In this document: one piece after another, positions 36,208 to 45,445 of the stretch | Numbering within the stretch: position 1 is the first letter of the stretch | Layout of the letters: each line of letters starts with the position of its first letter | NCBI GenBank assembly: GCA_910584065.1 | Contig: CAJTZN010000003.1 | Location: forward strand, 1-64,000 | Direction of reading: 5' to 3' | DNA: 64,000 bases | From: an uncultured Eubacterium sp. | GTDB taxonomy: Bacteria > Bacillota > Clostridia > Lachnospirales > Lachnospiraceae | Position numbers and translations under genes: made by a program | The notes under the pieces: generated by a model | Seen by the model: the letters and a program-made list of their open reading frames with translations, nothing else | Told to the model about the DNA's origin: nothing | Databases searched by the model: none

Positions 36208-36239
36208 CATAATGAACTGGCAACATCCAGTTCATTATG
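36208..36239 (+). terminator. Hairpin after the CBM2/helveticin-like gene
   Basis: A perfect 13-bp stem CATAATGAACTGG/CCAGTTCATTATG with a 6-nt loop. It has no long T-tract but an AT-rich 3' side. It could also act as a 5' UTR structure for the next gene at 36270. Confidence 0.5.
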
Positions 36240-36269
36240 TATATCTATCTATTATTAGGAGAATGTATC

Positions 36270-37670
36270 ATGAAAAAATATTTTAAACATTTTATCTCGC
36301 TTATTATCTGTCTGATTGGAGTTTTTCTATTTGGCTGCATTTGTAAGGCGGAAGGAACCATATCAAACATCCATTACTCCCTTTCTGACAACGATACCCT
36401 GACAATCTCGGGAACAGGAATCGTATCAGATCAACAGGAACTGTACAAATATAAAGAAAATACAAAACATCTTATCATAGAAGAAGGAATAACCGATCTG
36501 CAAAATGTTCATCTGTGGGGATTTACTAAAATGGAAACCGTTAAACTGCCTAATACAATAACGGCAATCCATGACAATCTCTTTATGTCTTGCCACTCTC
36601 TAAAAAAAGTGGATATGCCTGGGATTACAAGAATTGAAACAAAAGCATTCAGCAACTGCCAATCTCTGAAAGAAGTGAATATTCCCAAAACAATATATAT
36701 TGGTGCTGAAGCATTTAATGAATGTAAATCCCTGAAAAAAGTCAAGAATGCAAAGGCGGTGGAAGAAATCGGAGAATTTGCATTTGCGAACTGCGAATCA
36801 TTAAAATGGCCGTCTTTTGGAACACGATTAAAAAAGATAGGCGAATGGGCTTTTTACAACTGCAGTTCCTTTAAAGATGTGATAATCCCTGACTCCGTAA
36901 CAGAAATCCGGCGACTCACCTTTTGGTATTGTTTCAACTTGGAAAAACTGGTACTGCCTGCTTCATTAGAAGTTTGGAAAAAGAACGCCATCGAATGCTG
37001 TCCAAAATTGAAAACAATTGTAAACCGCTCCCGATTATCCTGTGAAATTTATGACTTTGACGGATACAGAATATGGAAATCAAATAGAAAACATGTAAAA
37101 AGTGTACCTGCCAAAAAAACAGCGGCGGCCAGAGGCAAAAAACTAAAGATCATTTATAAACTTGATGGTGGGAAGAAAACCGGAAAACTACCAGAATACT
37201 ATGAATACGGAACATTACTCCGCATTCCCAAAAACGTGAAACGGAAAGGTTATGTTATGGCCGGATGGGATTGTTGGGATATGAAGTCAAAGGACAAGGA
37301 TGGTACTTATGAAGCAGTTGACCGGAGATTGCATTTGGGGCCAGTGGTACGATGGCCAGAACTACATCCGATCTGGTTTGAATACTCCGCAAAAAACACC
37401 AAAAAGGGAGCCGTGGAGTTAAAAGTGGGAGATCCTGAAAATCTACTTGATAGAGACGCTGCATGTTTTCAATATTTAGTTCGCTATTCTACAAATAAAA
37501 CTATGAGAAATGCAAAAAGTAAATATATTACGGGTTATCCCGCCAAAACAGTGTTCCAAAATTTAAAAAAAGGCAAAACCTATTATTTTCAGGTTGGGCC
37601 GATTTATGATATTGAAGGAGATACTCCTGATTTTTGGTTAAATAAACATAAAATAAAGATTAAAGTATGA
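36270..37670 (+). CDS. Secreted LRR_5 (BspA-like) surface protein with Listeria-Bacteroides repeat and FnIII-like end
   Basis: 466 residues. Start ATG 36270 has AGGAG 8 bp upstream. The signal peptide MKKYFKHFISLIICLIGVFL continues to about residue 32. Residues about 60-250 are leucine-rich repeats of the BspA/LRR_5 type (LKKVDMPGITRIETKAFSNC, LKEVNIPKTIYIGAEAFNEC). Residues about 280-340 carry a KIIYKLDGGKKTGKLPE...AGWDCWDM segment like the Listeria-Bacteroides repeat. The C-terminus (KKGKTYYFQVGPI) is FnIII-like. No wall anchor is seen. It is a close paralogue of the next gene. Confidence 0.8.
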   Translation: MKKYFKHFISLIICLIGVFLFGCICKAEGTISNIHYSLSDNDTLTISGTGIVSDQQELYKYKENTKHLIIEEGITDLQNVHLWGFTKMETVKLPNTITAIHDNLFMSCHSLKKVDMPGITRIETKAFSNCQSLKEVNIPKTIYIGAEAFNECKSLKKVKNAKAVEEIGEFAFANCESLKWPSFGTRLKKIGEWAFYNCSSFKDVIIPDSVTEIRRLTFWYCFNLEKLVLPASLEVWKKNAIECCPKLKTIVNRSRLSCEIYDFDGYRIWKSNRKHVKSVPAKKTAAARGKKLKIIYKLDGGKKTGKLPEYYEYGTLLRIPKNVKRKGYVMAGWDCWDMKSKDKDGTYEAVDRRLHLGPVVRWPELHPIWFEYSAKNTKKGAVELKVGDPENLLDRDAACFQYLVRYSTNKTMRNAKSKYITGYPAKTVFQNLKKGKTYYFQVGPIYDIEGDTPDFWLNKHKIKIKV

Positions 37671-37712
37671 AACCGTCCCTTAGACCTACTATTTTCATTC
37701 CCGTTTTTAGAC

Positions 37713-37741
37713 TTGAACCACCAAAAATAACATGGTATGAT
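37713..37741 (+). promoter_or_regulatory. Promoter before the second LRR gene
   Basis: TTGAAC (37713-37718), 17 bp, TATGAT (37736-37741). The whole block, including ACATGG before the -10, recurs at 39438-39466, so the promoter was duplicated with the gene. Confidence 0.6.
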
Positions 37742-37752
37742 AAACAAGGATT

Positions 37753-37785
37753 GCATACTAAATTGGTAATTGCCAGTTTAGTATG
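37753..37785 (+). other. 14-bp stem-loop in the 5' UTR of the second LRR gene
   Basis: GCATACTAAATTGG pairs with CCAGTTTAGTATGC (one wobble) around a 5-nt loop. It begins about 12 bp after the -10 at 37736-37741, so it is at the very 5' end of the mRNA. It could be a stabilising structure, or a terminator for the gene before. Confidence 0.5.
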
Positions 37786-37816
37786 CTAATTAATTTTGTT
37801 GAGGTGAAAATATATC

Positions 37817-39392
37817 ATGAAAAAATATTATAACCTGGATTCTCGGAAACACGTGACGAGAAATGCCAGAAACACCGATAAATACAAGCTTCTTACAAAA
37901 ATCATATTCTCGTTATGCGTAAGTTCATGACGAGGCGGCAAATTTGGGAAAAGCTAGCGTTTATGCGGTATACAAGAATTTTCTCGTTATGTGTTTCGAG
38001 AATCCAGGTTATAAAAGTATTGTTAAATTCACAGTATGTTTGATTGGTTTTTTTCTACTCGGAAGTAAATGTCAGGCAGAAGAAGCCGCATCTAACATCC
38101 ATTACTCCCTATCTGACAACGGTACACTAACAATATCGGGAACCGGAACCGTGTCTGACAAACAGGAACTACACAAATATAAAGAAAATACAAAACATCT
38201 TATCATAGAAGAAGGAATAACCGATCTGCAAAATGTTGATCTGTGGGCATTTACTAAAATGGAAACCGTTAAGCTTCCCAACACAATAGAAGTCCTCCAG
38301 GAAAAAGAATTTATATTATGCCACTCATTGAAAAAAGTAGATATGCCCGGGGTTACAAAAATAGGAGCAAAAGCATTCAGCAACTGCCAGTCTTTAGAAG
38401 AAGTAAACATCCCCAAAACAATGTATATTGGGGCAGAAGCATTTTATGAATGTAAATCCCTGAAAATCGTCAAAAATGCAAAAGCGGTGGTAGAAATCGG
38501 AGAATTGTCATTTAAGGAATGCGAATCATTAAAATGGCCGTCTTTCGGAACACAATTAGAAAAGATCGGAGGACGAGCTTTTTACAAATGCAGTTCCCTT
38601 AAAGATGTGGTAATCCCTGACTCCGTAACGGAAATCCGGCGACTCTCCTTTTGGTATTGTTTCAACATGGAAAAACTGGTACTGCCTGCTTCATTAAAAG
38701 TTTGGAAAAAGAACGCTACTAAATGCTGTCCAAAATTGAAAACAATTGTAAACCGCTCCCAATTATCCTGTCAAATTCATGACTTCGGCGGATACAGAAT
38801 ATGGAAATCAAATGGAAAACATGTAAAAAGTGTACCCGCGCAAAAAACAGCGGTAGCCAGAGGAAAAAAACTAAAGATCATTTATAAACTTGATGGTGGG
38901 AAGAAAACTGGAAAACTACCAGAATCCTATGAATACGGAACCATACTCCGGATTCCAAAAACCGTAAAACGAAAAGGGTATATTATGGCAGGATGGGATT
39001 GCTGGGATATGAAATCAAATGACGAGGATGGTATTTATAAATCGGTAGACAGGAAATCGTATTTGGGGCCAGTAGTACGATGGCCGGAACTACATCCGAT
39101 ATGGTTTCAATATTCAGCTGAAAACACCAAAAAAGGAAGCGTGGAACTTAAAATAGGTGATCCTGTGTATGTACATGATGATGCTGGATATTATACTTAT
39201 GTTGTACGTTACTCAGAACACAAAAATATGAAAAATGCGAAGAGTAGATATATATCCGGTTACCCAGCAAAAGCTGTATTTCGAAATCTAAAAAAAGGCA
39301 AAACCTACTATTTTCAAGTTGGGCCGGTACCTGATGAGACAACAGAACCAAGTTTTTGGTTAAAGAAACATAAGATAAAAATTAACAAATGA
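37817..39392 (+). pseudogene. Second LRR_5 surface protein gene, split in its signal peptide by a MITE-like insertion
   Basis: The original start is ATG 37817 with GAGGTG upstream. It reads MKKYY and then enters inserted DNA, stopping at TGA 37928. Removing 181 bp (37828-38008) restores MKKYYKSIVKFTVCLIG and a frame that is open to 39392. The rest (LRR_5, GGKKTGKLPE segment, FnIII-like end) is intact and closely matches 36270. The insertion end offers an ATG at 37989 in the right frame, without an RBS, that would give MCFENPGYKSIVKF followed by the hydrophobic core. Expression from that start is possible but doubtful. A TTG at 37944 inside the element is also in frame. Confidence 0.75.
37828..38014. 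mobile_element. MITE-like element with terminal inverted repeats and TTATAA target duplication
   Basis: The 175-bp element (37834-38008) is bounded on both sides by TTATAA (37828-37833 and 38009-38014). It has inverted ends: CCTGGATTCTCG at the left and CGAGAATCCAGG at the right, extended imperfectly to about 28 bp (AAACACRTRACGAGAA). A subterminal TTCTCGTTATGYGT motif is repeated at 37908 and 37981. It has no coding capacity. Excision in silico restores the host reading frame, which proves insertion into the LRR gene. Confidence 0.8.
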
Positions 39393-39437
39393 AACAATAT
39401 GTTTAAACTACTGTTTTCATCCCCCATATATTAAGAC

Positions 39438-39466
39438 TTGAACCGATCAAAAAAACATGGTACGAT
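39438..39466 (+). promoter_or_regulatory. Promoter of the zinc-ribbon membrane protein gene
   Basis: TTGAAC (39438-39443), 17 bp, TACGAT (39461-39466), a copy of the promoter at 37713. Confidence 0.55.
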
Positions 39467-39511
39467 AAAACATATTTATAAAAATCACCACTTGGAGGAA
39501 GGAAGAACGTC

Positions 39512-40150
39512 TTGAAAGCAATTAAAAAGCTAGATCATACAAGATGCCCTTGGTGCGGAGTCCCGTATGATGAAATTCCAGAGCAACCACATGATTATTT
39601 AAAAGAGAATGGCTTCGGTATAGACGGAAAGCCTTGCAAAAGTTGTGGAAAATGGGGGCGATATTATCCTGACATGGAAACAATAGTATTTTTTGCATTT
39701 TATATGATATTACTACCTTTGCACATACCCAGCATTGTAAGTATTTTTGGCTTTCTTATTATAAGTCTTCTATTTGTTGGAAAAACACCGTATTATCGGC
39801 ATCCTGATTTTGGAAAATACCTGACTCCGGAGGAACCGAAATTATGTACCGTGACAATCCACTGGTATTCTCTGCGCGATGGCGGCATCGGTTTCCCGCG
39901 TTTCCGCATTTATAACCATATAATATTCCCCATCTGCTTTGTGAATCGCAATGACCAGCCAGTCACCCATACTGGCTGCGTGCGATTATGCAAAAGATGG
40001 TTTATCTTTTTTAAAGGCGCCAGGCTACGCTTGATTACGGATAGGATCGACCCACATAAAATACGGGAAGGCATGAAGTTCTATATTTTCAATCAGGGAA
40101 TACGGATGGGCGAAGGTATTGTCAAAACATATTTGTATTGCAAGCGATAA
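39512..40150 (+). CDS. Zinc-ribbon membrane protein of unknown function
   Basis: 212 residues. The start is TTG 39512 with GGAAG 6 bp upstream. Two CxxC pairs (CPWC at 12-15 and CKSC at about 42-45) make an N-terminal zinc ribbon. A hydrophobic hairpin (residues about 57-90) spans the membrane. The C-terminal half has a beta-barrel look like domain 2/3 of EF-Tu, ending MKFYIFNQGIRMGEGIVKTYLY. I do not know a named family. It follows the duplicated LRR genes and shares their type of promoter. Confidence 0.6.
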   Translation: MKAIKKLDHTRCPWCGVPYDEIPEQPHDYLKENGFGIDGKPCKSCGKWGRYYPDMETIVFFAFYMILLPLHIPSIVSIFGFLIISLLFVGKTPYYRHPDFGKYLTPEEPKLCTVTIHWYSLRDGGIGFPRFRIYNHIIFPICFVNRNDQPVTHTGCVRLCKRWFIFFKGARLRLITDRIDPHKIREGMKFYIFNQGIRMGEGIVKTYLYCKR

Positions 40151-40188
40151 TTTCTGACTCGGTATAGGAGAATATCGTGTTGTCATTC

Positions 40189-41232
40189 TTATTTGTGCCA
40201 ACAACAAATCAGCCGCCCGATCACCCACGCAGCTATGACACAGGCCGCACACAAAGTCAGTCCGTATTGAATATGAAGGAGCTTCCCTTTGATTTCGTAT
40301 TCCTCTTTGATCAGCACCCCTTCATTCTGGATCTCATACCCCAAATCCCGTAACGCCTTCACCTGGAGCCCATCCAGATCATGATTCCGAAACCGGACCC
40401 GGAGCAGATACGCCTCCTTCAGCAAACGGCTGTCTGTTTCCACCATGCACGAGAAACCGCATCCCCCCTCTTCTTCATCCATCGCTCCCCCCTCGATCAC
40501 AACTAATTTCGCAGTTTTCCACTGACGGATACCGGAAGGACCAGGACTATCCCCAGCCATCATGCTGTCCCCCTCTCCCGCTGTTTCTCCTGAACTCAAA
40601 CCTTTGGCGTCTCCGGCTCCGGCCATTTCTCCTGAACCGGCCATTTCTCCTGAACCGGAACTTCCGGTCTTCCCAGCTCCCACCATATCCCCTGAACCCG
40701 GCTCCCTGGTATCTCCATCCTCAACCGCATCCCCCACACCCGAATAACGGATCTCGAACTCCGGCCCGCCTGCCTCCAGTTCGGAAACATCCCCGCCCTT
40801 CTCCGACACCGCCTGCTTCCATGTAGAAAAAGCCGCTTCATTCATATAAATCTTCTTCGTACCATCAAATTCCGCCTCCCCCTCCGACACCTCCATGCCA
40901 GGCATCCCCGCGATATATTGTTGCGACAATCCCGTACAGCCAACCTCCGACGAAACACCCCCGAACTTCACCTGTATCGTTTCATCCATCTGGCGGCTGA
41001 CCCATTCCACTCCCTCCATCTGACGCAGCTCATCCACACGCTTATTTGAAACGGAACCTTCTCCCACCAGCACATATTCCGCCGGCGTATCCGCATAAAC
41101 ATAAATGTCCCAAACGTGGCAGCATACACTGGCAAAGGCGGCGGCAGCTACCAACGCAAACAGGCAGCTCACCTTTACCATGTCATTCTGTTTCCTCCAT
41201 CTGAAAAATTTCCGGATCCTTCCCCTCATCAC
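40189..41232 (-). CDS. Membrane-anchored protein with a Gly/Ser-rich middle, last gene of the ABC exporter operon
   Basis: 347 residues. There is an N-terminal TM (VSCLFALVAAAAFASVCC), an extracellular part, and a C-terminal TM (LTLCAACVIAAWVIGRLICC). The N-terminal half (LVGEGSVSNKRVDELRQMEGVEWVSRQMD) looks like the extracytoplasmic part of MacB/FtsX-like permeases. Residues about 190-245 are low-complexity repeats (GSGEMAG). No enzyme motif is seen. It overlaps the gene before by 4 bp. Likely an accessory surface subunit of the exporter; this is inferred from context. Confidence 0.6.
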   Translation of the reverse strand: MMRGRIRKFFRWRKQNDMVKVSCLFALVAAAAFASVCCHVWDIYVYADTPAEYVLVGEGSVSNKRVDELRQMEGVEWVSRQMDETIQVKFGGVSSEVGCTGLSQQYIAGMPGMEVSEGEAEFDGTKKIYMNEAAFSTWKQAVSEKGGDVSELEAGGPEFEIRYSGVGDAVEDGDTREPGSGDMVGAGKTGSSGSGEMAGSGEMAGAGDAKGLSSGETAGEGDSMMAGDSPGPSGIRQWKTAKLVVIEGGAMDEEEGGCGFSCMVETDSRLLKEAYLLRVRFRNHDLDGLQVKALRDLGYEIQNEGVLIKEEYEIKGKLLHIQYGLTLCAACVIAAWVIGRLICCWHK

Positions 41233-43148
41233 ACACCCTCTCCCTCTTTCATTGGCGCATTCTTAGCCTTTCTCATAAGAAATATAATCACAGCCTGTAC
41301 GAGTAAAACAATGATGACCGCCATGATCACCCACCACTGTTTCGTATCGTCTGCGTTATCTTCGCTGTTCTCCTCACCAAGCGGTGATAAGATCGACGTC
41401 TCAAACGGCTGCTCCTGCGTCATCTCATTTCCCGCCTCATCTTCATACAGAAACGTGATCTTTCCCTGCGCCGTGCCATACAGGGAATCGCCGGAAAGGC
41501 CGTCCGCCGTCAGTTCCATGCTGCCCGCCATCGAAGTTCCCGGTTCCATATCTCCGATGAACGCCGTGCCGGAAGGCGTCAGTCCATCCGCTTCCAGCAC
41601 CGCCCGCACATTATAAATCTTTCCTTTCCCCAGATTCATCGCTTGTGCCTGTAATTCTATGGTTTCTCCTACCTGTATTTTGTCCGGTACGGAAACGGGC
41701 GCGATCTCGATCTGCACCGGCTGCTCTGCCAAAACTTTCATTACCCCCTGCCCCGTATACGGATTTGCCTTTTTATCCGCATAATCCATTGTGACATCGA
41801 TGTTATACTGACCGCGGGGCGCCGCCGCGCTGACCCGAAAATCAAATGACAGCGTAACGGTTTCGCCGGCTCCCAGCTGCTCCACGTAGCGGCTGGATGA
41901 TTTGCCGAGCAGTTCCACATTCTCACCTGGAGCAGCTGAGACGAGCATGTTTTTTACAGGTTCGGTTCTGCTCGTATTGTGCAGCGTCATTTTTGCCGTC
42001 ACTTTTTCCCCGCACAGGATCGTTTTTTTCGAAAATTTATACGAATCGATCATGACTTTGGGCGCAAACTGCGGTACTTCCTCCTGCCCATCCCCCTGCG
42101 CCCCCTCCGCGGCTGCATCCTTTCCATCGGTAATCGTCACATACACCGTAAAATCCTGCTGTATGCTGTTTCCCGACTCATCCTGCGCGCGGACGGACAG
42201 TGTGACTGGATAGCTTCCATTGTAGCGGTCTTTCTTTAACTTCAGACGGAACACCGCGAGATAACATTTCTTCTTTTTGCTTGTTCCGTTCACTTTGTGC
42301 CGGCCGGCGCGCACCTCCTTCTCATAATTTTTCCGCACGAGCGGCAGGTTTTCCGCTTCGCCAAAAGCAAGCGCCACCGTCATGCGGTTCCGGGACAGTT
42401 TCCGCTTCGGCAGTAATGGCAGCACCAGTACCGCCACATCGCGCTCTACGCTCGGAACATAACCTTTGGCATAGGATTTCCCCATGCCTGGATACACATT
42501 TTTGCTGTCAATGGCAAATCCGGTTTCATTTCCTCCCTCCGACGATCCCTGCATCCCGCCGGAATCTGCTGCCTTTCCATCCGTTACTGTTACATATACC
42601 GTAAAATCCTGTCGGATCTCATCTCCCATCTCCCCTTCCGCACGGATGGACAACGTCACGGGATAGCTGCCATTGACGCGTTCCTTTTTTAACTGGAGCG
42701 CAAAAGAAACGAGATAACAGCCTGTTTTTTCAGATTTGCCCGTCATCTTGTGATAGCCGAATGGAACTGCCTTCTCATAATTTTTGTAGACGAACGGCTC
42801 GCTCTCCGCGCCGCCAAACGTAACAGAAACGGTAATCTGCTCGTGGGCCAGTTTTTGTTTCGCCAGTAATGGAAGGACGAGCACCGCCTTATTTTTTTCT
42901 ATCTTCGGCACATATCCTCCGGCATACGAAGCATCCATTCCTTCATATACATGCTGGTTATCTATCGTCAGTACCCCCACTCCCATATCGGAACTTCCCT
43001 GTGCGGTAATCGTTGTCCCGGCGCTGGCCGCATCGTCCTGTACCGCCTGATCTGACTTGTCCTGCTGCGCCCCTGCGCCCGCGCCGGTGACAAAACAGCA
43101 GATCAGGCATACGGCGGCTATCGTTTTTCTCCATCTGGATCGCTTCAT
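41229..43148 (-). CDS. Surface protein with two repeated beta domains and NEW3/CARDB-like domains, membrane-anchored
   Basis: 639 residues. Signal peptide (TIAAVCLICCFVTGAGAGA). Two about 145-residue repeats follow, at about 45-195 and 205-345, sharing YxGMxxSYAxGYVP, AVLVLPLL, FGxAExxPxVxKNYEK and NGSYPVTLSxRA. Then come CARDB/NEW3-like domains (MTLHNTSRTEPVKNMLVSA; LQAQAMNLGKGKIYNVRAVLEADG) and a C-terminal TM with a short basic tail (WWVIMAVIIVLLVQAVIIFLMRK). This is the layout of ABC-associated 'NPCBM/NEW3' anchoring proteins. It overlaps neighbours by 4 bp on both sides. Confidence 0.7.
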   Translation of the reverse strand: MKRSRWRKTIAAVCLICCFVTGAGAGAQQDKSDQAVQDDAASAGTTITAQGSSDMGVGVLTIDNQHVYEGMDASYAGGYVPKIEKNKAVLVLPLLAKQKLAHEQITVSVTFGGAESEPFVYKNYEKAVPFGYHKMTGKSEKTGCYLVSFALQLKKERVNGSYPVTLSIRAEGEMGDEIRQDFTVYVTVTDGKAADSGGMQGSSEGGNETGFAIDSKNVYPGMGKSYAKGYVPSVERDVAVLVLPLLPKRKLSRNRMTVALAFGEAENLPLVRKNYEKEVRAGRHKVNGTSKKKKCYLAVFRLKLKKDRYNGSYPVTLSVRAQDESGNSIQQDFTVYVTITDGKDAAAEGAQGDGQEEVPQFAPKVMIDSYKFSKKTILCGEKVTAKMTLHNTSRTEPVKNMLVSAAPGENVELLGKSSSRYVEQLGAGETVTLSFDFRVSAAAPRGQYNIDVTMDYADKKANPYTGQGVMKVLAEQPVQIEIAPVSVPDKIQVGETIELQAQAMNLGKGKIYNVRAVLEADGLTPSGTAFIGDMEPGTSMAGSMELTADGLSGDSLYGTAQGKITFLYEDEAGNEMTQEQPFETSILSPLGEENSEDNADDTKQWWVIMAVIIVLLVQAVIIFLMRKAKNAPMKEGEGV

Positions 43149-43798
43149 GCTTCCTCATTCCTTTCTAACATCAAATCCATCACATCGTCACAAAGCACTT
43201 CGATATCCTGCGCATTATGGCTCGCCAGTAAAATGGATTTACCAGCCTCTTTTAGTCCCCTGAGCAGATCCCGGATTTCCGCGACGCCATACCGGTCCAG
43301 CCCGTTAAAAGGTTCGTCTAAGATGAGCACGCCCGGATCTTCCATAATGGCCTGCGCGATACCCAGCCGCTGCCGCATTCCGAGCGAATATTTCGCCACC
43401 GGCTTTTTCATGTCGGGATCAAGTCCCACCTTCCGCATCGTTTCACGTATCGTCTGCTTCCCGATCCGGCCTTTCAGGGCAGCTAATATTTTCAGATTTT
43501 TATATCCCGACAGGTTTGGAATGAACCCCGGTGTTTCGATGATCACGCCGAGGCGGTCAGGAAAATCCACTTCTTTTCCGACCTGCCTTCCATTCACAAG
43601 GATCACGCCCCGGTCACATTTCATAAAACCGCAGATACATTTCATCAGCACCGTCTTCCCGCTCCCATTATTTCCCACTACCCCGTGGATGCTCCCCGGC
43701 GGGATCGAGAAGTTTACATCAATAAGCACACGCTCCCTGCCAAACGATTTGTAAACATGCCGGACTTCCACTCCATCTGTTCCATTCATTTCTTTCAT
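43145..43798 (-). CDS. ABC transporter ATP-binding protein
   Basis: 217 residues. Walker A GNNGSGKTV (Thr/Ser position kept by T), signature YSLGMRQRLGIAQAI, Walker B VLILDEPFNGLD and switch SHNAQ are visible. The start at 43798 has AAAGGA 8 bp upstream. A large hairpin lies between this gene and the permease before it. It is the motor of the exporter made by 43926 and 44809. Confidence 0.85.
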   Translation of the reverse strand: MKEMNGTDGVEVRHVYKSFGRERVLIDVNFSIPPGSIHGVVGNNGSGKTVLMKCICGFMKCDRGVILVNGRQVGKEVDFPDRLGVIIETPGFIPNLSGYKNLKILAALKGRIGKQTIRETMRKVGLDPDMKKPVAKYSLGMRQRLGIAQAIMEDPGVLILDEPFNGLDRYGVAEIRDLLRGLKEAGKSILLASHNAQDIEVLCDDVMDLMLERNEEA

Positions 43799-43829
43799 GA
43801 TGTTCATCCTTTCAAGCAAACATTTTTAT

Positions 43830-43940
43830 AAAGAACGCTGTTTTTGCGTTCTTCCGGTGTGAATAGGCGGCTTTGCCGCCGTAGAACTTCTTAGCTTTCG
43901 TTTTTTGAAAGCTTAGTAGTTCTATTCACACTGTTCCGGA
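43830..43940. repeat. Palindromic element between permease and ATPase genes
   Basis: Two nested hairpins. AAGAACGC/GCGTTCTT (43830-43852) is followed by a long palindrome whose outer arms GTGTGAATAG (43857-43866) and CTATTCACAC (43922-43931) enclose GGCGGC/GCCGCC and AGCTTTC/GAAAGCT hairpins. The outer arm covers the last codons of the permease gene. It may be a REP-like unit that lowers readthrough or protects mRNA ends. Confidence 0.55.
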
Positions 43941-44816
43941 AAACGAAAATGAATAATTTCTTATTTTCACAAGAGACGCGGCAAACAATACCGCACCTAA
44001 CGCAAGAAAAAACAAATATGACTGCCAAAGCTTCGGCAAATTGTCATACCCGAAACTGTGCATATAATATGTCGCGTGGTTCAGCGGTGAAATCCATCCG
44101 CTTATAATGTTAGCGATGCGCATTTTCTCCGTCGAGATCCCGAACCATTCCGCCACCAGTTCCGGATTCATTAAAACGCCAAACGCGCTGAAACACACGC
44201 CGCCGATCATGCCCCCATTACGTTTACATAGATTGAGAAATAAGATAACGCCTGCCATCGAAACCGCATAGCCAGTCATCAGAAAAAAGATATGCAGGGA
44301 GCACACATACGGAGTTGTCAGTTCCATCACTTTTACAAAAGCCGGCACCGCCAGCGTCTCCCCGATACCAGAATATCCCAGCACCGCCGCGGTATCACTC
44401 CACATATTTGCCGGATAGGCCCGTTCCGCCGACAAAAATACCGTTGCTGCGAGAATGAACAGCATAAAGAAAAACACCGCCGAGATCAAATATAAAATCT
44501 GCCCGAGCATCCACACGACCCGGTTCGTCCTCACCATAAAGTACGGAACTTCGTTTGAAAGATTTGGCATATCCGAAAAAAGGAGCAGCAGAAGGATGGA
44601 AATGGCCAGCACCGACTGCGCATCCCCAAACGTCCAAAGGAACGATTCCACTCCCTGAAGATACGTGCCGCGGGACTGCGCAAACTGCATGACTTTGTCG
44701 GAAAGGAGAAAACAAAAGATAAAAGCGAGCAGGAAGCACAGAATGATCCAGGGATTTTTGTGCCATTTTCGAAAATTCCCCCGGGCAATATATATAATCT
44801 GCCTGATCTTATACAC
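43926..44816 (-). CDS. ABC exporter membrane subunit (296 aa)
   Basis: Six hydrophobic segments (WIILCFLLAFIFCFLL, VLAISILLLLLFS, LYLISAVFFFMLFILAATVFL, and so on). The pattern is that of ABC-2-like permeases in clostridial exporter operons. Its start overlaps the previous membrane gene by 8 bp, and the ATPase gene follows. The 3' end lies in the palindrome at 43857-43931. Confidence 0.7.
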   Translation of the reverse strand: MYKIRQIIYIARGNFRKWHKNPWIILCFLLAFIFCFLLSDKVMQFAQSRGTYLQGVESFLWTFGDAQSVLAISILLLLLFSDMPNLSNEVPYFMVRTNRVVWMLGQILYLISAVFFFMLFILAATVFLSAERAYPANMWSDTAAVLGYSGIGETLAVPAFVKVMELTTPYVCSLHIFFLMTGYAVSMAGVILFLNLCKRNGGMIGGVCFSAFGVLMNPELVAEWFGISTEKMRIANIISGWISPLNHATYYMHSFGYDNLPKLWQSYLFFLALGAVLFAASLVKIRNYSFSFSGTV

Positions 44817-45435
44817 GCTCCATACACCTCCTCAGAATTTCATAATACAGGATGCCGGTCAATAACGTCATTCCCCCGATCATCAGCAGGATGCCGGTAT
44901 CGCCAAATACCCACGTATGCTCGGGCACATACCACTCGACAGGATACAGGCAGTACAGCGACGGAAAATACCGCTCATATAAGATAATGAGCATATAATA
45001 GAGGACAAACGCGCCGCCATACGCCACATATGTGCTATTTGCCGCGGCCGCAAGCGCCGCTGACACAACGCCCCAGAACATACCCGAGAAGAAAAAGAGA
45101 ACGAAGTTACCCGCCGCCTCCTCCCCCTCGCCAAATCTCTGGCACAAAAACACGGCGGCGGCGAGCAGGAGCCCCCCACTGATGCCACAGGCGAGAAACT
45201 TCCCCATTATATAGGAAGTCCTCCCACACCGCGGCAGATATTCCTTGATAAAACCATGTTCATATTCGCGGATCCAGGCTGTGGAATACGGAACGGACGC
45301 GAGCACCGGCACACTCATCTGAAACAGGTCGGATTCCACGCCGCCCTGCCAGAGGATCGCGCACTCGATCAAAAATCCCACGGCAAAGTTCACACTGCAC
45401 AGCGCTCGTTTTAAATCTGTCTCAAAACTATTCAT
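44809..45435 (-). CDS. ABC exporter membrane subunit (208 aa)
   Basis: 208 residues with about five TM segments (GISGGLLLAAAVFLC, FVLFFFSGMFWGVVSAALAAA, YGGAFVLYYMLIILY, ILLMIGGMTLLTGILYY) and the YSTAWIREYEHGFIKEYLPR loop found in ABC-2 type permeases before the first core helix. It lies 10 bp after the lipoprotein gene and overlaps the next permease gene. It probably forms a heterodimeric channel with it. Confidence 0.7.
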   Translation of the reverse strand: MNSFETDLKRALCSVNFAVGFLIECAILWQGGVESDLFQMSVPVLASVPYSTAWIREYEHGFIKEYLPRCGRTSYIMGKFLACGISGGLLLAAAVFLCQRFGEGEEAAGNFVLFFFSGMFWGVVSAALAAAANSTYVAYGGAFVLYYMLIILYERYFPSLYCLYPVEWYVPEHTWVFGDTGILLMIGGMTLLTGILYYEILRRCMERV

Positions 45436-45445
45436 AGCTTTCTAC

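Noticed and set aside
37944..37988. TTG start for the second LRR gene
   Set aside because: It lies inside the inserted element. The natural start is ATG 37817, as shown by restoring the frame.
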